Of a DNA stretch of 64,000 nucleotides, positions 30,936 to 42,840 are shown in pieces. The stretch comes from Larimichthys crocea (lineage: Eukaryota > Chordata > Actinopteri > Sciaenidae). Numbering within the stretch: the first letter of the stretch is position 1; each line of letters begins with the position of its first letter. The position numbers and the translations under genes were made by a program. The stretch is taken from NCBI RefSeq assembly GCF_000972845.2, contig NC_040022.1, positions 15,715,865-15,779,864 of the forward strand. Reading direction: 5' to 3'. Below the pieces are notes generated by a model, which searched no databases, had not been told where the DNA came from, and worked only from the letters and a program-made list of their open reading frames with translations.

Positions 30936-33900
30936 CAAAACGCCCGTTTCCATACATGGCCCCACCTTATTTGTGTGCCTCACTCACCATTCATAAATGA
31001 TGCAACATACAACATTTAGTACATCGGGTCAAAATGTCCCGAGACAGACTGTACACTGTTATTCCAACAGATTTATGATATTACTATAAATAATGTCTGC
31101 GACAACAACAGACCCACTCATGACAGAGCTGATAGCACTACAGGGGAGGTTTTCTCCCATGACACACTTACATTGTTACATCAGTCTATATTTATGGTGG
31201 CCTACAAACACAGTGACACCTACTCCTACTACTACTAAGTGTGAAACCAGAACTTTATTTTCCATTTCATCATTTAAAACTGAGAATTTTGGCTTTTTTA
31301 GGTCTAAAGATGTGTCACACATTTTGTGCTATATAGTCAACTTTTAGTTACATACCTGTCAACTCCATGACATATCTGTGTAGCTACAGAACACTATATA
31401 AAACTACAAACTACTATGATTTAATTAATAGTTAATTAATGGCCAAGTGTGTGACTCCAGTTTACAATTTGTTTAGATGATATAGACATAGGACAAAAAC
31501 AAGGAGTTTGAAAGGTAACATAAACATTAAACATTACATAAAAACTATGTACATAAAAATAGTATATCAACTGAAAGAGACAGGACAACACTAAGTACTG
31601 TTCACATATTACATATTCACATATTCAATATTCACTTCAGTGGAATATACAATAGTTTTCACAATGCTGCATTTTAGATATGCAGGGTGAATAGGAAGCA
31701 AATGCAAAAGGTATTTTATTTTGAAATACTTCTCTGAGGTGAAATATTGTGGTGAAGGTTAATAGACCTTTTTCACAGCAGCCATTTTGACATGAAGTCG
31801 CTGGGTCAACACAGGTGTTTCCAGTGATGCTAATTAAGTTTCCGTTTATTACAGCAGAGATTTTCCAGTGAGGCAACATGCACCACCCTGACTCTGTGTG
31901 ACCTGAATGGAACAGGACCTTAATTAGTATCGTTTGTGTTTACCCTACTATTTAATGTTAAAATGGCTGTTTAAAAATCACAAAATTTTAACTATTAAAT
32001 ATGTTTTAAGTTCCTAATATCATTGTATTTAAAGAGGGTTTACATTCTCAGTCATTCCTCCTATTTTCTTTATTTTCAAGCTCTCAGCATGCACTGGGCT
32101 GAAAGCAAAGGGAAACACCCTGACCACTCCATCACACTCACACATCTGTGGATGCTGTATAATCCCACTGTTGAGCCAGTGGGAGGAGACGTTCGCAGGC
32201 AGTGACTTCCCTTTGTGTTTCTGCAGTCCTTTTCATCCTCGACTGTTTGGTATTCAGGTCCCACCTCTGGTCCACAGCAGGGTCTCGGGGCTGCACCTGT
32301 CACATGGTGCAGGGTGGAGAGAGGAGCAGCTTGGAGTAAAGTGACGTAGGAAGCCAGGGAGGGCAGAGAAATGCAGTGTCTCCTAATGGTGGCTAAAAAT
32401 AGCTACACCCACAACACCACCAACCCCCCACCAACCTCGCTTCATCCACTCTGCGTCACTGCACTCCCATATCGCCTGCCTCTCTTCCTCACCCCACCCC
32501 CACACTCACTCCTCTCCACACTCTCCTAAAAGCAGACATGTTGGGCTCATTGTGTCTGAAAAGAACCAACCTGTGCAGTGTGGGAGAAAAACAGCAACCT
32601 ATGCATCTTCTCTTCCTGCGTTTGCACTGTTGTTTCAGTGCTTACATGCGTCACAGTGAGCGCTCATCTTTGTGATTACTGTCACACACAGTAAATCAAA
32701 TATATAACCATAAAGTCATCTTAATCTTCACTGGGATTTAAATCCCACACTGATCTCCTCTCTTCTCTTTTTAAGTGGCTCAATGAACTCGACGTCCCAA
32801 TGACATTTGTCCTTCCTGTGCCTCCCCCACTGTCCCTCACCCATTCTCACATTTCTATGGCCGCATGTCACCCCATTGCTTCACTGAGACAAGCGAGAAG
32901 GGGAGATGTAGCTGCTTTACATTCTTCAGGCAGCGCCAAAAACAATTCCACAGGATGTCCTGCTCTCCAGAGCATGCACAGACGCAGCTCTGACGTCAGC
33001 CATCCAGGAACACACACAAGCATACGCACACATACACACAGCGCTCACCCTCTCCTCCACATTCCTCCTTCCCTTGCATGGCCTCTCTTGGCATCATTTC
33101 CCAGATGTTTTATTCTTCTGGCATGTTGCACTTTAGAGTTCCTGGAATATCTGAGATAAAAAAAAAACATTTATATTTGAAGAATTTCACTGAGAAAATC
33201 ATCAAATGGCTGCCGCACAGATGGAGGAGAACATTAACTGATCTTAAATGCATTAGTTTCTATCCTTAATTTGGCTTCGATTGAATTGCTAATATTTGTC
33301 TTTAACCATCTGTTCACCCATACACACTAAAGCACAGCAGACCCTAAAATACTTATTTATTTATCTAATGTTTATTTTTATCGGAACAAGTATAAAGCAT
33401 GGACCAATACCACATACCAAAGTATTTATAACCTAACAGCCGAGCCATCCTCAAAGCACAGTAAAACTCCAGGGGCCTTTGTAAATACACAAAAACCTAA
33501 CAGGAAACTAAAGACCTCAGTAACAAGCTTTGGATCATTCATGATTATATGATGCATCCCTCTTTAAAAAGCTGTTAGTTATAATGATCCCATTCATAAT
33601 CTATTTGAGTTCTGTGTTTAAGGCCGGCCTCATATTGATGCTGACAATGGAAAAAAGATGTCTGTCCAAAAGAGGATTTACAAAAGGGCATCTTACAGCT
33701 CCTCATACTCGCCCCGAGCTACTGAGAAATCCTGACAGATAGCACTAAGAACCATAGGACTCTGATTATTTAAGCATTTATGGATGAGACCATTTGTTTC
33801 CAATGAATCAGATATAATGAAATGATCAAACTTCACATACTTAGTTTCTTAAGAGTTGGGAAGAGGTCGGATTTTTTCAGCTCCCCATCCAAAGTGTTAA

Positions 33901-34287
33901 TTGCAAGAAAACTTCAAGAGGCTTAATTGTTGTAGAAACTGATCATTACACAACAACTTAGAGCAAAACTATGTAACTTATAATAACAATGAATAACACA
34001 TTCTTCCTCTTACAAATTAAAAGTTGAATTCATAGGTTCAAAGTTGTTCAAATCAGTGCCCTCGGTAGTGTTTCTGCTGCTTGCTCTGATATAACCAGTA
34101 GCTGATGATGTCTAGTGTTAAGTTTATGTTTGCAAACTGTGGGTAGATGTCGCCCGATAACATTGTTTACCATTATGCCATTGCATTGTTAGTTGTGGCC
34201 TCAGTGGCCACTGTTTGAAGAAAGCATCAATTTAAATGTGAAATGAGCCATAAAAGTATTAAAGCAGCATAAAATGGTCATAAAATA

Positions 34288-34595
34288 GAAGAAGAAGATA
34301 TACTTTATTAATCCCTCAATGGAGAAATTCTTTTTTCACTCTATTTTTTATTTACATGCATTTTAACCTGGACACACACACATGCAGTACAACGGCATAG
34401 ACATGCAAATGTGGAGAGAGATGGTGGAGTGATGGGCAGCCAGCCAGACCAGCGCCCAGTGAGCAGTTGGGCACCTCGGCAGTGCCCAGGAGGTGAACTG
34501 GCACCTCTCCAGCTACCAGTCCACCTTCCATATTTTTGGTCCATGTGGGACTTGAACCGGCCACCCTCCGGTTCACAAGCCAAGTCCAACCTTGT
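34288..34595 (-). mobile_element. tRNA-derived SINE
   Basis: On the minus strand the element begins with a tRNA-like head: GTGAACCGGAGGGTGGCC directly followed by the B-box word GGTTCAAGTCCC. It continues through a central body (GGGCACTGCCGAGGTGCCCA) and ends in a GAATTTCTCCATTGAGGGAT tail followed by TAATAAAGTATATC. This tail type is shared with fish LINEs. A truncated relative lies at 24950-25090. Confidence 0.7.
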
Positions 34596-36121
34596 GCACC
34601 ATTTTAATACAAATCTGATCTAAAGAATATTTCACTGATTTAGCATTGAACCTACCAGTCATGGTGCCTACATTACCCCTGCTTGAGGTGAATCTTGATC
34701 CACCTCAAGCAGAAATGAGGAGTGAGCACAGAAGTCTGGTAAGCTCACTTTTCTTTTCAGTTGTTACTCCAAGTCTTTATACAACTTTTTTTTCCACATA
34801 TGCAGTAGTTCTCCCCATTGACCTGTAAACAGACTTTGATGTGTAAATCCAGTTCCCCTTTAAGCCCAAAATATTTTACTTCTGTTCAACACACTGCCTC
34901 TTAAAATTTAACTTATTACCTCACCAAGGTTGAGCACAAACAAACTGACACAACGTTGGTAATGATGAATGTTTTGCATCAGTTTTTAAATCATGTTGGA
35001 CTGAAAGTGCTGCAACAGCTGAGTAGAAACTGATGAAATACTGGACACACGAAACTCATCCACCTCATAATTTATGTATAAAATAAATAGAGGAGAGCCG
35101 AGGACTGAACTCTGTGGAGTTCCTGTTTTACTCTCTAAAAAACACAATTTCTCACACACATGAACATGGCACGCATAGACATTTACTGTGCATGCTAGAA
35201 ATAATTTGACCAAACATAGACATTTAAAAATGTCTGGAAAACACAACAAAGGACTAAAATGTCTATTATGTTATTATATTTTTATATTGTATGCAGTCCC
35301 AGTCATGGAATTGCTTTGAAACTATCTCTATCACTCTTTTAACTCTCAGGATACTTTTTGTACTCAGTGAAGACAATTACATGTCTGTCTTTATGTGTAG
35401 AGTATTAAACCTAAATATCCATAATAACTGTATTTATATAATTATATGAAGGGGTGAGAAACACTGCCTATACAGAAAACTGTACAAACAAACCTGAAGT
35501 CCTTGCAAACCATATGTTATGTTTATGTTTCAGATGTTTGAAGAGGTCTCTCTCTGGCTTTCAGGTCACAGAGTAAATTAGAAAGTTTTAAGCGTAAGGA
35601 GCTTAAAATGTCATCAAAATGAACTGGAATGTAAGATACATAACGTGAGAAGACATAACTGTTTACACAGACATGGCATAGCAGACATGCGGCCACATTC
35701 CTGAATGGACAACCTTTCTTTTCCATCTATCTAAAAAAAAATGTGACACCTCATTCCTCCAACATGTTTCATTGTGTCGGTTAACTGAATGTAGGTCATT
35801 TTGGTCGCTCTGAACCAACTCCTCCAGTCCAATCAAACAGATGTGCTGTTATTTCTTTCAGTTCCAGTTTTGGATCAGTTTGCAAAAAGTTTTGGGTGAA
35901 AGTTTTTGTGCGGTAAACATAAAATGGATTCTTCAGAAGTCTAACTCACTGACTCTTACTTACTGTTATCATACAGGCGCAGATTAGACCTGCTGCCACT
36001 TTTACTGCTGACACATTTTCCATTTTGTGCTACTCCTTCATTTCTACATTACACAAGAACATATGCTGCAGAGTGTACTTTTGGATTAGAGTGTGAATCG
36101 GGTAGAAAATGTTTGTGATGC

Positions 36122-36192
36122 AATATATATATATGTAAATATATATATATACGTGTGTGTATATATATATATAGATATATATATATATATGA
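36122..36192. repeat. AT-rich microsatellite with a short GT interruption
   Basis: Two AT-dinucleotide tracts separated by a short GTGTGT segment. Confidence 0.9.
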
Positions 36193-36499
36193 ACATATGA
36201 AAATAACTGAAACACTCAAATTACAGTTACAAACACTCTTATTTTTAGTTTTTAGGCTTACTGTTGAGTCAAATAATGAAACTCAGATCATTAAACTGCA
36301 GGTGTGTCAATCATTTACTCTATAAATCATATTTAGAACATGCCTTACGCAGATGAGCTTCACTGATTCCATTTAGGGGTTGACAAACATTTACAAAAGA
36401 GGTTTAAAGATAATTTAAAAAAAAACACAAATATGATTCAGTTTTTGCTTTTGATTATTAATTGATGCATTGCAATCTCCTTGCATCACCCTCACCTAC

Positions 36500-36860
36500 C
36501 TAGTGTAAAGGAGAAAAAACACTTGTCTGGCCTTGAGTAGAGTCAGTATTTAGTTTGTCTGTTCTGGGCTACTGTAGAAACATGGTGTGTCAACATGGCA
36601 GCCTGAATGAAAGAGGACCCCCTCCCACTGTATATATATATATTGTGGTTTATCTTTTAAACACATGAGAGGGCCATAACATGAGAAATACATTCCAGTT
36701 TAACACCACTGCAAAATACAACCTTAATAGTGAACACAATAGTGTATTGGACCTAATGTTCTGACTTGTTGGTGTTTCTTCATTTCTTTCATTAAAAGAC
36801 ATTATCATAATGTGTCTTGGACTACTAAAGTTAAACTGTTCTTGAAGATCTGCATGAAAA
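36500..36860 (-). repeat. Teleost dispersed repeat, minus orientation
   Basis: On the minus strand it contains CATGTTTCTACAGTAGCCCA, GAACAGACAAACTAAATACT and ACAAGTGTTTTTTCTCC. The same family is present in plus orientation at 40375-40720. I recognise it as a widespread unclassified teleost repeat. Confidence 0.6.
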
Positions 36861-37182
36861 CCTCAGCCAGCAGTGTAACGCTGCCACCACGTGGTGAAAC
36901 GTGAGACTAAACAAAGAAGTCCACATCACCCATCTGTGCGCATCTTGTCTCACAACAACGGGACAGACTCAAACACAAGCAAATGGAAATTATTTAAATA
37001 TTCAGTGTGATAAAAAAAAAATATATATATTTATATCAATATGAAAAATAAATCTGATAGACAAAAAACTCGACAGCCTCGTCAGCAGCTGCCATTCATG
37101 CCCAGCTGCTGTGAATGAGGACGGGTTTTCTCCTCCATCTCACATCATCACCACCATCAGCATCACCATCATCAGTGCTGGT

Positions 37183-37188
37183 CACGTG
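37183..37188. promoter_or_regulatory. E-box CACGTG upstream of the cbarp leader exons
   Basis: A canonical palindromic E-box in a GC-richer patch about 80-150 bp upstream of the predicted first cbarp leader exon. USF/MYC-family binding is possible but untested. Confidence 0.3.
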
Positions 37189-37264
37189 GTGCGTCGGGAG
37201 CGGGCGGTGGGCGTGTCTAATCGCGTGTGGTTTCATTCATAACTACAGTCTTTATTTGAAGCCC

Positions 37265-37728
37265 AAATTAAAGTATGCAGACGGGGCAGGCTGCCTGTGG
37301 ACCGCCGCTTCACACGGACTCTACAGCCGGGTGAGTCCCATCTTTTATCCCACTCACACCAGGACCAGTTAGTGGGACCCTCCAAGGCGTGCTCACGGTG
37401 TAATGTGCTACTATTTCATTATGTAAGATGCAAGATAGTCGCAACATCTGATTTAGTGAGACTCTCGGAACTCTACAGTGTCCGGCACATGAAGGCTCCT
37501 GTGTGACTGATCGTGATTTATTTCACCCCCGCAGGCTGAGAGCACACGACGCAGGGATGTGGGACAGCCCCGATCGGCGGGTTTTCGGAGGAGAGAGGAA
37601 GACGCTGCTGATGCTGATGCTGATGCTGAGGCTGCTGCTGCTGAGCGCCGCCGGCTGCAGCGGGTCGCTGTAGTCAGTCAGCTTGCACAGAGCGGAGGGA
37701 AGCTGCTCCAACACCGCCCGTATAGACC
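37265..37728 (+). other. Two predicted non-coding leader exons of cbarp
   Basis: An exon ending at 37330 (CTACAGCCGG before GTGAGTCCC) and an exon at 37535-37728 (acceptor CCCCCGCAG, donor GTAAGA). The next acceptor compatible with these on the same strand is at 42181-42182 just before the cbarp ATG. The surrounding sequence is GC-rich relative to the neighbourhood. The 5' boundary of the first exon is uncertain. Reading back from the main ATG, a TAG six bases before the exon 2 donor closes that frame. Confidence 0.5.
37557..37673 (+). CDS. Putative upstream ORF (38 aa, signal-anchor-like) in cbarp leader
   Basis: Lies wholly in the predicted second leader exon. It starts MWDSPDRRVFGGERK, continues with a run of 16 mostly Leu/Met residues (TLLMLMLMLRLLLLSA), and ends AGCSGSL before TAG. 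A charged N-terminus, a hydrophobic core and a small-residue end give the look of a secretory signal peptide. The hydrophobic run comes from a (CTG/ATG)n-like triplet repeat, so it may be a by-product of that repeat. Whether it is translated is unknown. Confidence 0.3.
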   Translation: MWDSPDRRVFGGERKTLLMLMLMLRLLLLSAAGCSGSL

Positions 37729-40374
37729 GTAAGATACAACACATCTGGAGACCATCATCATCCAGTCACACGTCAGAGTGATATGCAGTCCTCCTCCTCC
37801 TCCCTCCATGTATCACTGATGGTGCTTATAAGAGTATAAACACCACAGGCATCATCCCACTGATGGAATGAACTAGACAGTATGTGTCTGTCTGTCTGTC
37901 TGTCTGTGCCGCCTCGTCCATCTGCCTGCCTGCCTCATGTATAGAGATGATGTGAGGATGTAACATGTCATTAGACCCTGGAAACTAACGCGCGCACGCA
38001 CGCACACGCGTGCACAAACACACACTTTGGATGTATTTTTTCTCCACCAGTCGGGGTCAGTGTTTTCAATTTCATTCTGATTATTTATCTGTACTGTTAT
38101 GTGACAAATGAAACGACGGTGAAGCTAAGAAGTCAAGCTGTCATTTAGCCTAATTCATATTAATTATATGTTATTACGTTATGTTTAGGAGCAGTATCAG
38201 GGCATTTATAATGATAAGAAGAAGAAAGAAGAAGAAGAAAGAAAAATGTAGTTTCCAACTTAAATTATGCTCAAAATTAGACTAATAGGAAAAGTTACTA
38301 TGACTGAATGGATAATGAACTAAATAATAATAATTTTCATTATCTTATAAAAATATATTTAAATGTACCAAACAAAAAACACAAAAAGGACTTTTATGTA
38401 CCCTGCAGGGAGGATAAGTAATCTTACTGCACACATTTAATCACATATAATGTGTTGTTTATATATATATGATGTTTACACTGAGTTAAACATTTAAAAC
38501 ATTCAAGATTGTTTTTAAGCTTTTGGGACATTAACTAGGATTTAAAATGACATTCCATGTGAGTTTGAATACAACTTGGCTTCAGTTCATCATGACTGAC
38601 CCACATTGGATTAACATAATTAATATTATAGTCCATATTTAATGTGAGAACTACATTAAGGAAACCACTGTGGCTGAGTTTGGACTCACTTTAGTAACAT
38701 AGATGTTAAAGGTGAGTGGATTTGTTTGACGTGAATCTTCACTGTCTGTCCTGATATGGTGAAAACCAACTCAGGAAGTCCATAAATAGACAAACTGGTG
38801 ACTGAATGAATGTTTAACCTGTTAACCAGGTGTGACTTTGACAGACTGGTTAGGTAATATACTAAAATTGTTATAAATGGGCTTCTGTTTTGAAACCTTT
38901 TAAAGCTACCTCTCCCTTTAGTGTGTGTTTATAGGCTGTAATAAAATAAGAAAAGAAAAGAAAAATCTAAGACTGCCTGGAAAGACATTTTTAAGACCTT
39001 GAACAATATAGTGGAGAAATCAATGCCATCTAACTGTTTAGCCATTTTAACTGTGATTTACCCAGCAAAGAAGAATCAGACTTGTAAAGGCGACGACTGT
39101 CTGAAATGACAGTGTGTTTCTGCTTTTACTTGTTTATCACATATAATCAGTATATGAACAAAGGAGGAGCTGTGTGCACTGTGGGCACCCATTATCAGAG
39201 GCTGTCGTACAAACAGATAATGTATGAAACCACAGCTGTGATAACAAAATATATCTTAGTAAGAGGCATTGGTTTATGCTGCACATTAATAAATAAACCC
39301 TATATCATCTTACAACTATATTATAGTGCATTGAACCATTTATATGGTTAATACTTCAAGATAAATCTGTTCGTATGTGTGTTGGTGTGATCTTGCTATT
39401 CAGAGCTTTGTCCTCATCATGGTTACCTTGAGCTGTTGAGATATTACATAAAATATGACTCTCACATGGTGAGGGAGTGTGCGGCAGTATGTGTAAGGAA
39501 TGTAATAATGGATTGATGTTACACAAGCTGCGTTCTGTGTTAATAATTATGTACTGTCAGCTCTTCTGCCTTTCGCATTCTCTCACCACACTTCTCTTTC
39601 TCTCTCGCTGAGTCTAATTTTACAGACGTGGGTCTGAGATGAGAACTTATTGTTCATCTTTAGGAGACGTCAGCAAATGTTTAGACACGTTAGGATTTAA
39701 TTCACAGCTCCGAATTCAGACAGCAGTTAGGTTTGTTTCATGTTCATATGGTAAAGGGGCATTACACCGATTTTACACAGAGGAGATCAGTTTACCTGTT
39801 GTCGTGAGGTGTGATGTTCAGCCTGTGAAAACAGTTGTGTAATGTTTTCTGTTGCTCTGGAGGGGAGCTCTCTAAAGACTGATAAAATAATCACAGTGAT
39901 GTCAGGTTATTTTTGCTTTGGATTGATGATGTCAAACTTGTAACAGAAAGGCTTCATTATGAACGTGGAGTTTGAAAGATGGTGGTAATTACCAGGCTTC
40001 GAGGGGTCTAATGAAAGACGCTGTCAAATTGCACGTTTGAGACTGAAAAACAGGATACTTTAGCCTCTGTTGCATAGATTTCAAGTATTTCAGTATTTTA
40101 TTTATATTTGTCTCTTGGAAGTCCCCCATCTTTGTGGAAGTTTAATACTAAAGCGGAGGTCAGGCTGAAGACAGGAGTCCAGTCCAGTGCAACTACAGAG
40201 TCCTTTCAAGTGTTTGACTCAACACCAAAACTCTTTATTATTGTTTACATTATGTGTTGCTCTTACTTCATGATGGTCTTAATCCTCTTTTAGATAATTA
40301 TTAATATTACCAGGACGATAAATGGAGGAGAGATTCAAAATCACTCTATGACAGAAAACACAAAAAATAGTAAC

Positions 40375-40720
40375 ATTTAAAAGTCCAGTATGTAAGATTT
40401 GGGTGCTTCTATTTTTATATGGCAGATTATGTAATATAATTTGCTTAACCATGTATTCCATATTCTATGTAGTCCATATTCACCTGAAAATAAGGATCTT
40501 TTTGTTTTTGTGACTTGAAAGAGGGTTTTATATCAACACTGGGAGTAGGTCTTTATCCATGGGGTCCGCCTGCAGCTTAGAATGGACAAACTAAACACTG
40601 GCTCAAATTAGGGTGTTTCGTGTGTGTCATCACTGTCGTGTGTGATTCACACTATGAAGTGATGGGTGAGGCGAAGGGATTACAATGTAGCAGTAACCTT
40701 TTTTTTTTTTTTTTTACTGT
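40375..40720 (+). repeat. Teleost dispersed repeat, plus orientation
   Basis: Begins AAAGTCCAGTATGTAAGATT, with TTCACCTGAAAATAAGGATC, then GGTCTTTATCCATGGGGTCC and GGACAAACTAAACACTGGCT. It is the same family as the minus-oriented copy at 36.5 kb, which retains a middle portion missing here. Confidence 0.65.
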
Positions 40721-40799
40721 TTCCCAGCTGCTTTCGCCATCATTTATTTTACTTTCCGATCATTGTGGTCTTAAATGGTCTTGAAATAAAATCCAAAGT

Positions 40800-40935
40800 C
40801 CTCTTTGCCTGAGACTGACACAAGACCAAGTAAAAATGCAGCTGTTTCGGAGACACGACCTCAGACCTTCAAAAAGTGGTCTGGAGACTGGTCTCAAGAC
40901 CAAGACCAATCTTGAGTACTACAACACTGACAGTT
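40800..40935. repeat. Repeat fragment ending TTGAGTACTACAACACTG
   Basis: Alternating GGTCT/AGACC words (GGTCTGGAGACTGGTCTCAA, GACCAAGACCAATC) followed by TTGAGTACTACAACACTG, a terminal sequence I recognise from a common teleost repeat. Confidence 0.5.
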
Positions 40936-42206
40936 ACATCAGAATAGGCCTCAAAAACCCACCATGTGTAATTTGTCTGTAACTGTAGAATATAAATTCT
41001 TCCTGAAGGGTTTAACTTCTTAGGACCAGTACTGAAGACTTAAGCGTCTTCAGTCATAGCTACAGACCTGCCCATGTTTAGTGTTATCGATCTGCCTCAG
41101 TGCTTGTGATCCAGAAAACCTTCACATAACAGCATTTAAAGGGTTATAATCATACAAACCAGTACAACCAGATGTTTTTTCACACATACATCCTGATGAT
41201 TAGCTGGACATGACATGGTTTAACCACAAGCAGCCTCTGGTGAAGTTGTGATTGTTCACACGCCTGTATGAAATGTCTTTGAACTGGAATATTGACAACA
41301 AGCCCAGTCGTTCAGTTATCAGGCGTCATCACACAACGCTCATGTCATTATTGGAGCAAAAGAACAAAATCAATGCACACTTACAAAAAAAATGAGTCAT
41401 TTTACATATTTTAGCTTATTGTCAAGAAATCCAGTGAAAAGACCAAAACCAACAATGCGGTAATTCATCTTTCAATACTTTTCGACTTTTTCCAGCCTGT
41501 TTGTGGCTCTCAGCTCTAAGCCTATTCATTACTGAGGACAGAAATCTTTAAAAATGAGTCAGGAGCATACATGTCTTCAGGTTAAACTGATTTTCTTGTT
41601 TAACAAATGCGTATGCAGGAGGAAGATGTATTCTTGTTGGGGAAATTCTACAGCTGTAGCAACGTGACGGTGTACATGGGTCAAAATAAACTACATGGTA
41701 ATGTTCATCTTAATGAAGGAACAGTGTGGCTCACTGATGTGTTTTTAAAGGAGCAACATGCAATTTTTGGTCATAGGGAGCAACATTTTGCGTCCTCCCA
41801 CTGTCTAGGACAGACTAGGCACTGCACTAATGCCTCTTGAGGCACAAGTGGTATTACCGGTACAAGAAACTGTAGGCCGAAGCAAGCTGGATAGCTGATT
41901 TCAGTAGATATCTCTGCAACACACAGAAGTATTTGACATAATGTGCTTCATAAATATTTAAAGATTCATGACATTTAATTTTAGCTAAATCTTACATATT
42001 GTCGCTTCAACTGAGGCATAGAGGAATAAGATAAATGAGGCGTTGGCTACACAAACAACACTTGTTTGCATGATCAGAACTTGTTGTTGGATCACCTTAT
42101 CATAATTAAATAACATAAGTTGTATTATCGTCTATAAAGAAGTGACAGCTCTGTCTGATCTCACTCTCTCCATCCTCTGCAGGGTTCACTCACGCTGACC
42201 TGGACC

Positions 42207-42752
42207 ATGAGCAATGATTTGCCTGTTCTGACAAGCCTGACTGAGAACTCCACTGTGAGTATTAGCTGCATCCAGCCCTCCTTGCTCTCTGTCTGACGCC
42301 ATCAACACATTCTCTCCACACCTTCACATCAGCTAGTGTCTGTAGTCTGGTGAACGACAACTCTTCCACAAAACTTTACAGATCAAATAAAAAGACACAC
42401 AGTGCTGCGGGTATTATATATCCAGTGATGGAGGACAGGCTGATCTGTATCCAAAGAGGATTTGACTCAAGAACAGGACTGAGTGTGCTGCTGGCTTTGT
42501 GTACCATGTAGCCCCTGGAGGACTGGAGGGGGATATCTGAGCCAGTGGCGGCAATTATCGGACAATTAAAGCTGTTTGTGTGGAGGGTGAATTGACAGCC
42601 GCTTGCCTTTTCAGTGTGTGTGTTAGAAACATGGGCTGAAGACTAGCGAGAGGCTTCGCTGCTCCAGCTGATTGATTGTGTTGTTCTTCCTGTTTAGCTG
42701 AGCATGTAAAAACAGCAGATTTCATTAAGCTACAGACGCTCTGACAAACTGT

Positions 42753-42840
<88 letters not shown>

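Larger units (their letters stand above)
30960..37240. other. Gene-poor intergenic region between midn and cbarp
   Basis: About 6.3 kb with no recognisable coding exon. Open frames of 60-120 codons at 32.0-33.2 kb are low-complexity or lack similarity I can name. The segment 31760-31880 contains GACCTTTTTCACAGCAGCCA and CAGGTGTTTCCAGTGATGC, words of a dispersed fish repeat. A SINE, an inverted repeat copy and an AT/GT microsatellite are listed separately. In human, ATP5F1D lies between MIDN and CBARP, but no trace of it is seen here. Confidence 0.5.
37729..42182 (+). other. Large leader intron of cbarp with repeats
   Basis: About 4.45 kb, from donor GTAAGA at 37729 to the acceptor at 42181-42182. 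No coding exon recognised. It contains a plus-oriented dispersed repeat at 40375-40720 and a second repeat fragment at about 40800-40935. Confidence 0.45.

Noticed and set aside
32023..33269. Protein-coding gene in the midn-cbarp gap (frames of 60-119 codons)
   Set aside because: No family similarity, no linked splice pattern, and low-complexity Ser/His/Thr stretches from CA-rich DNA.
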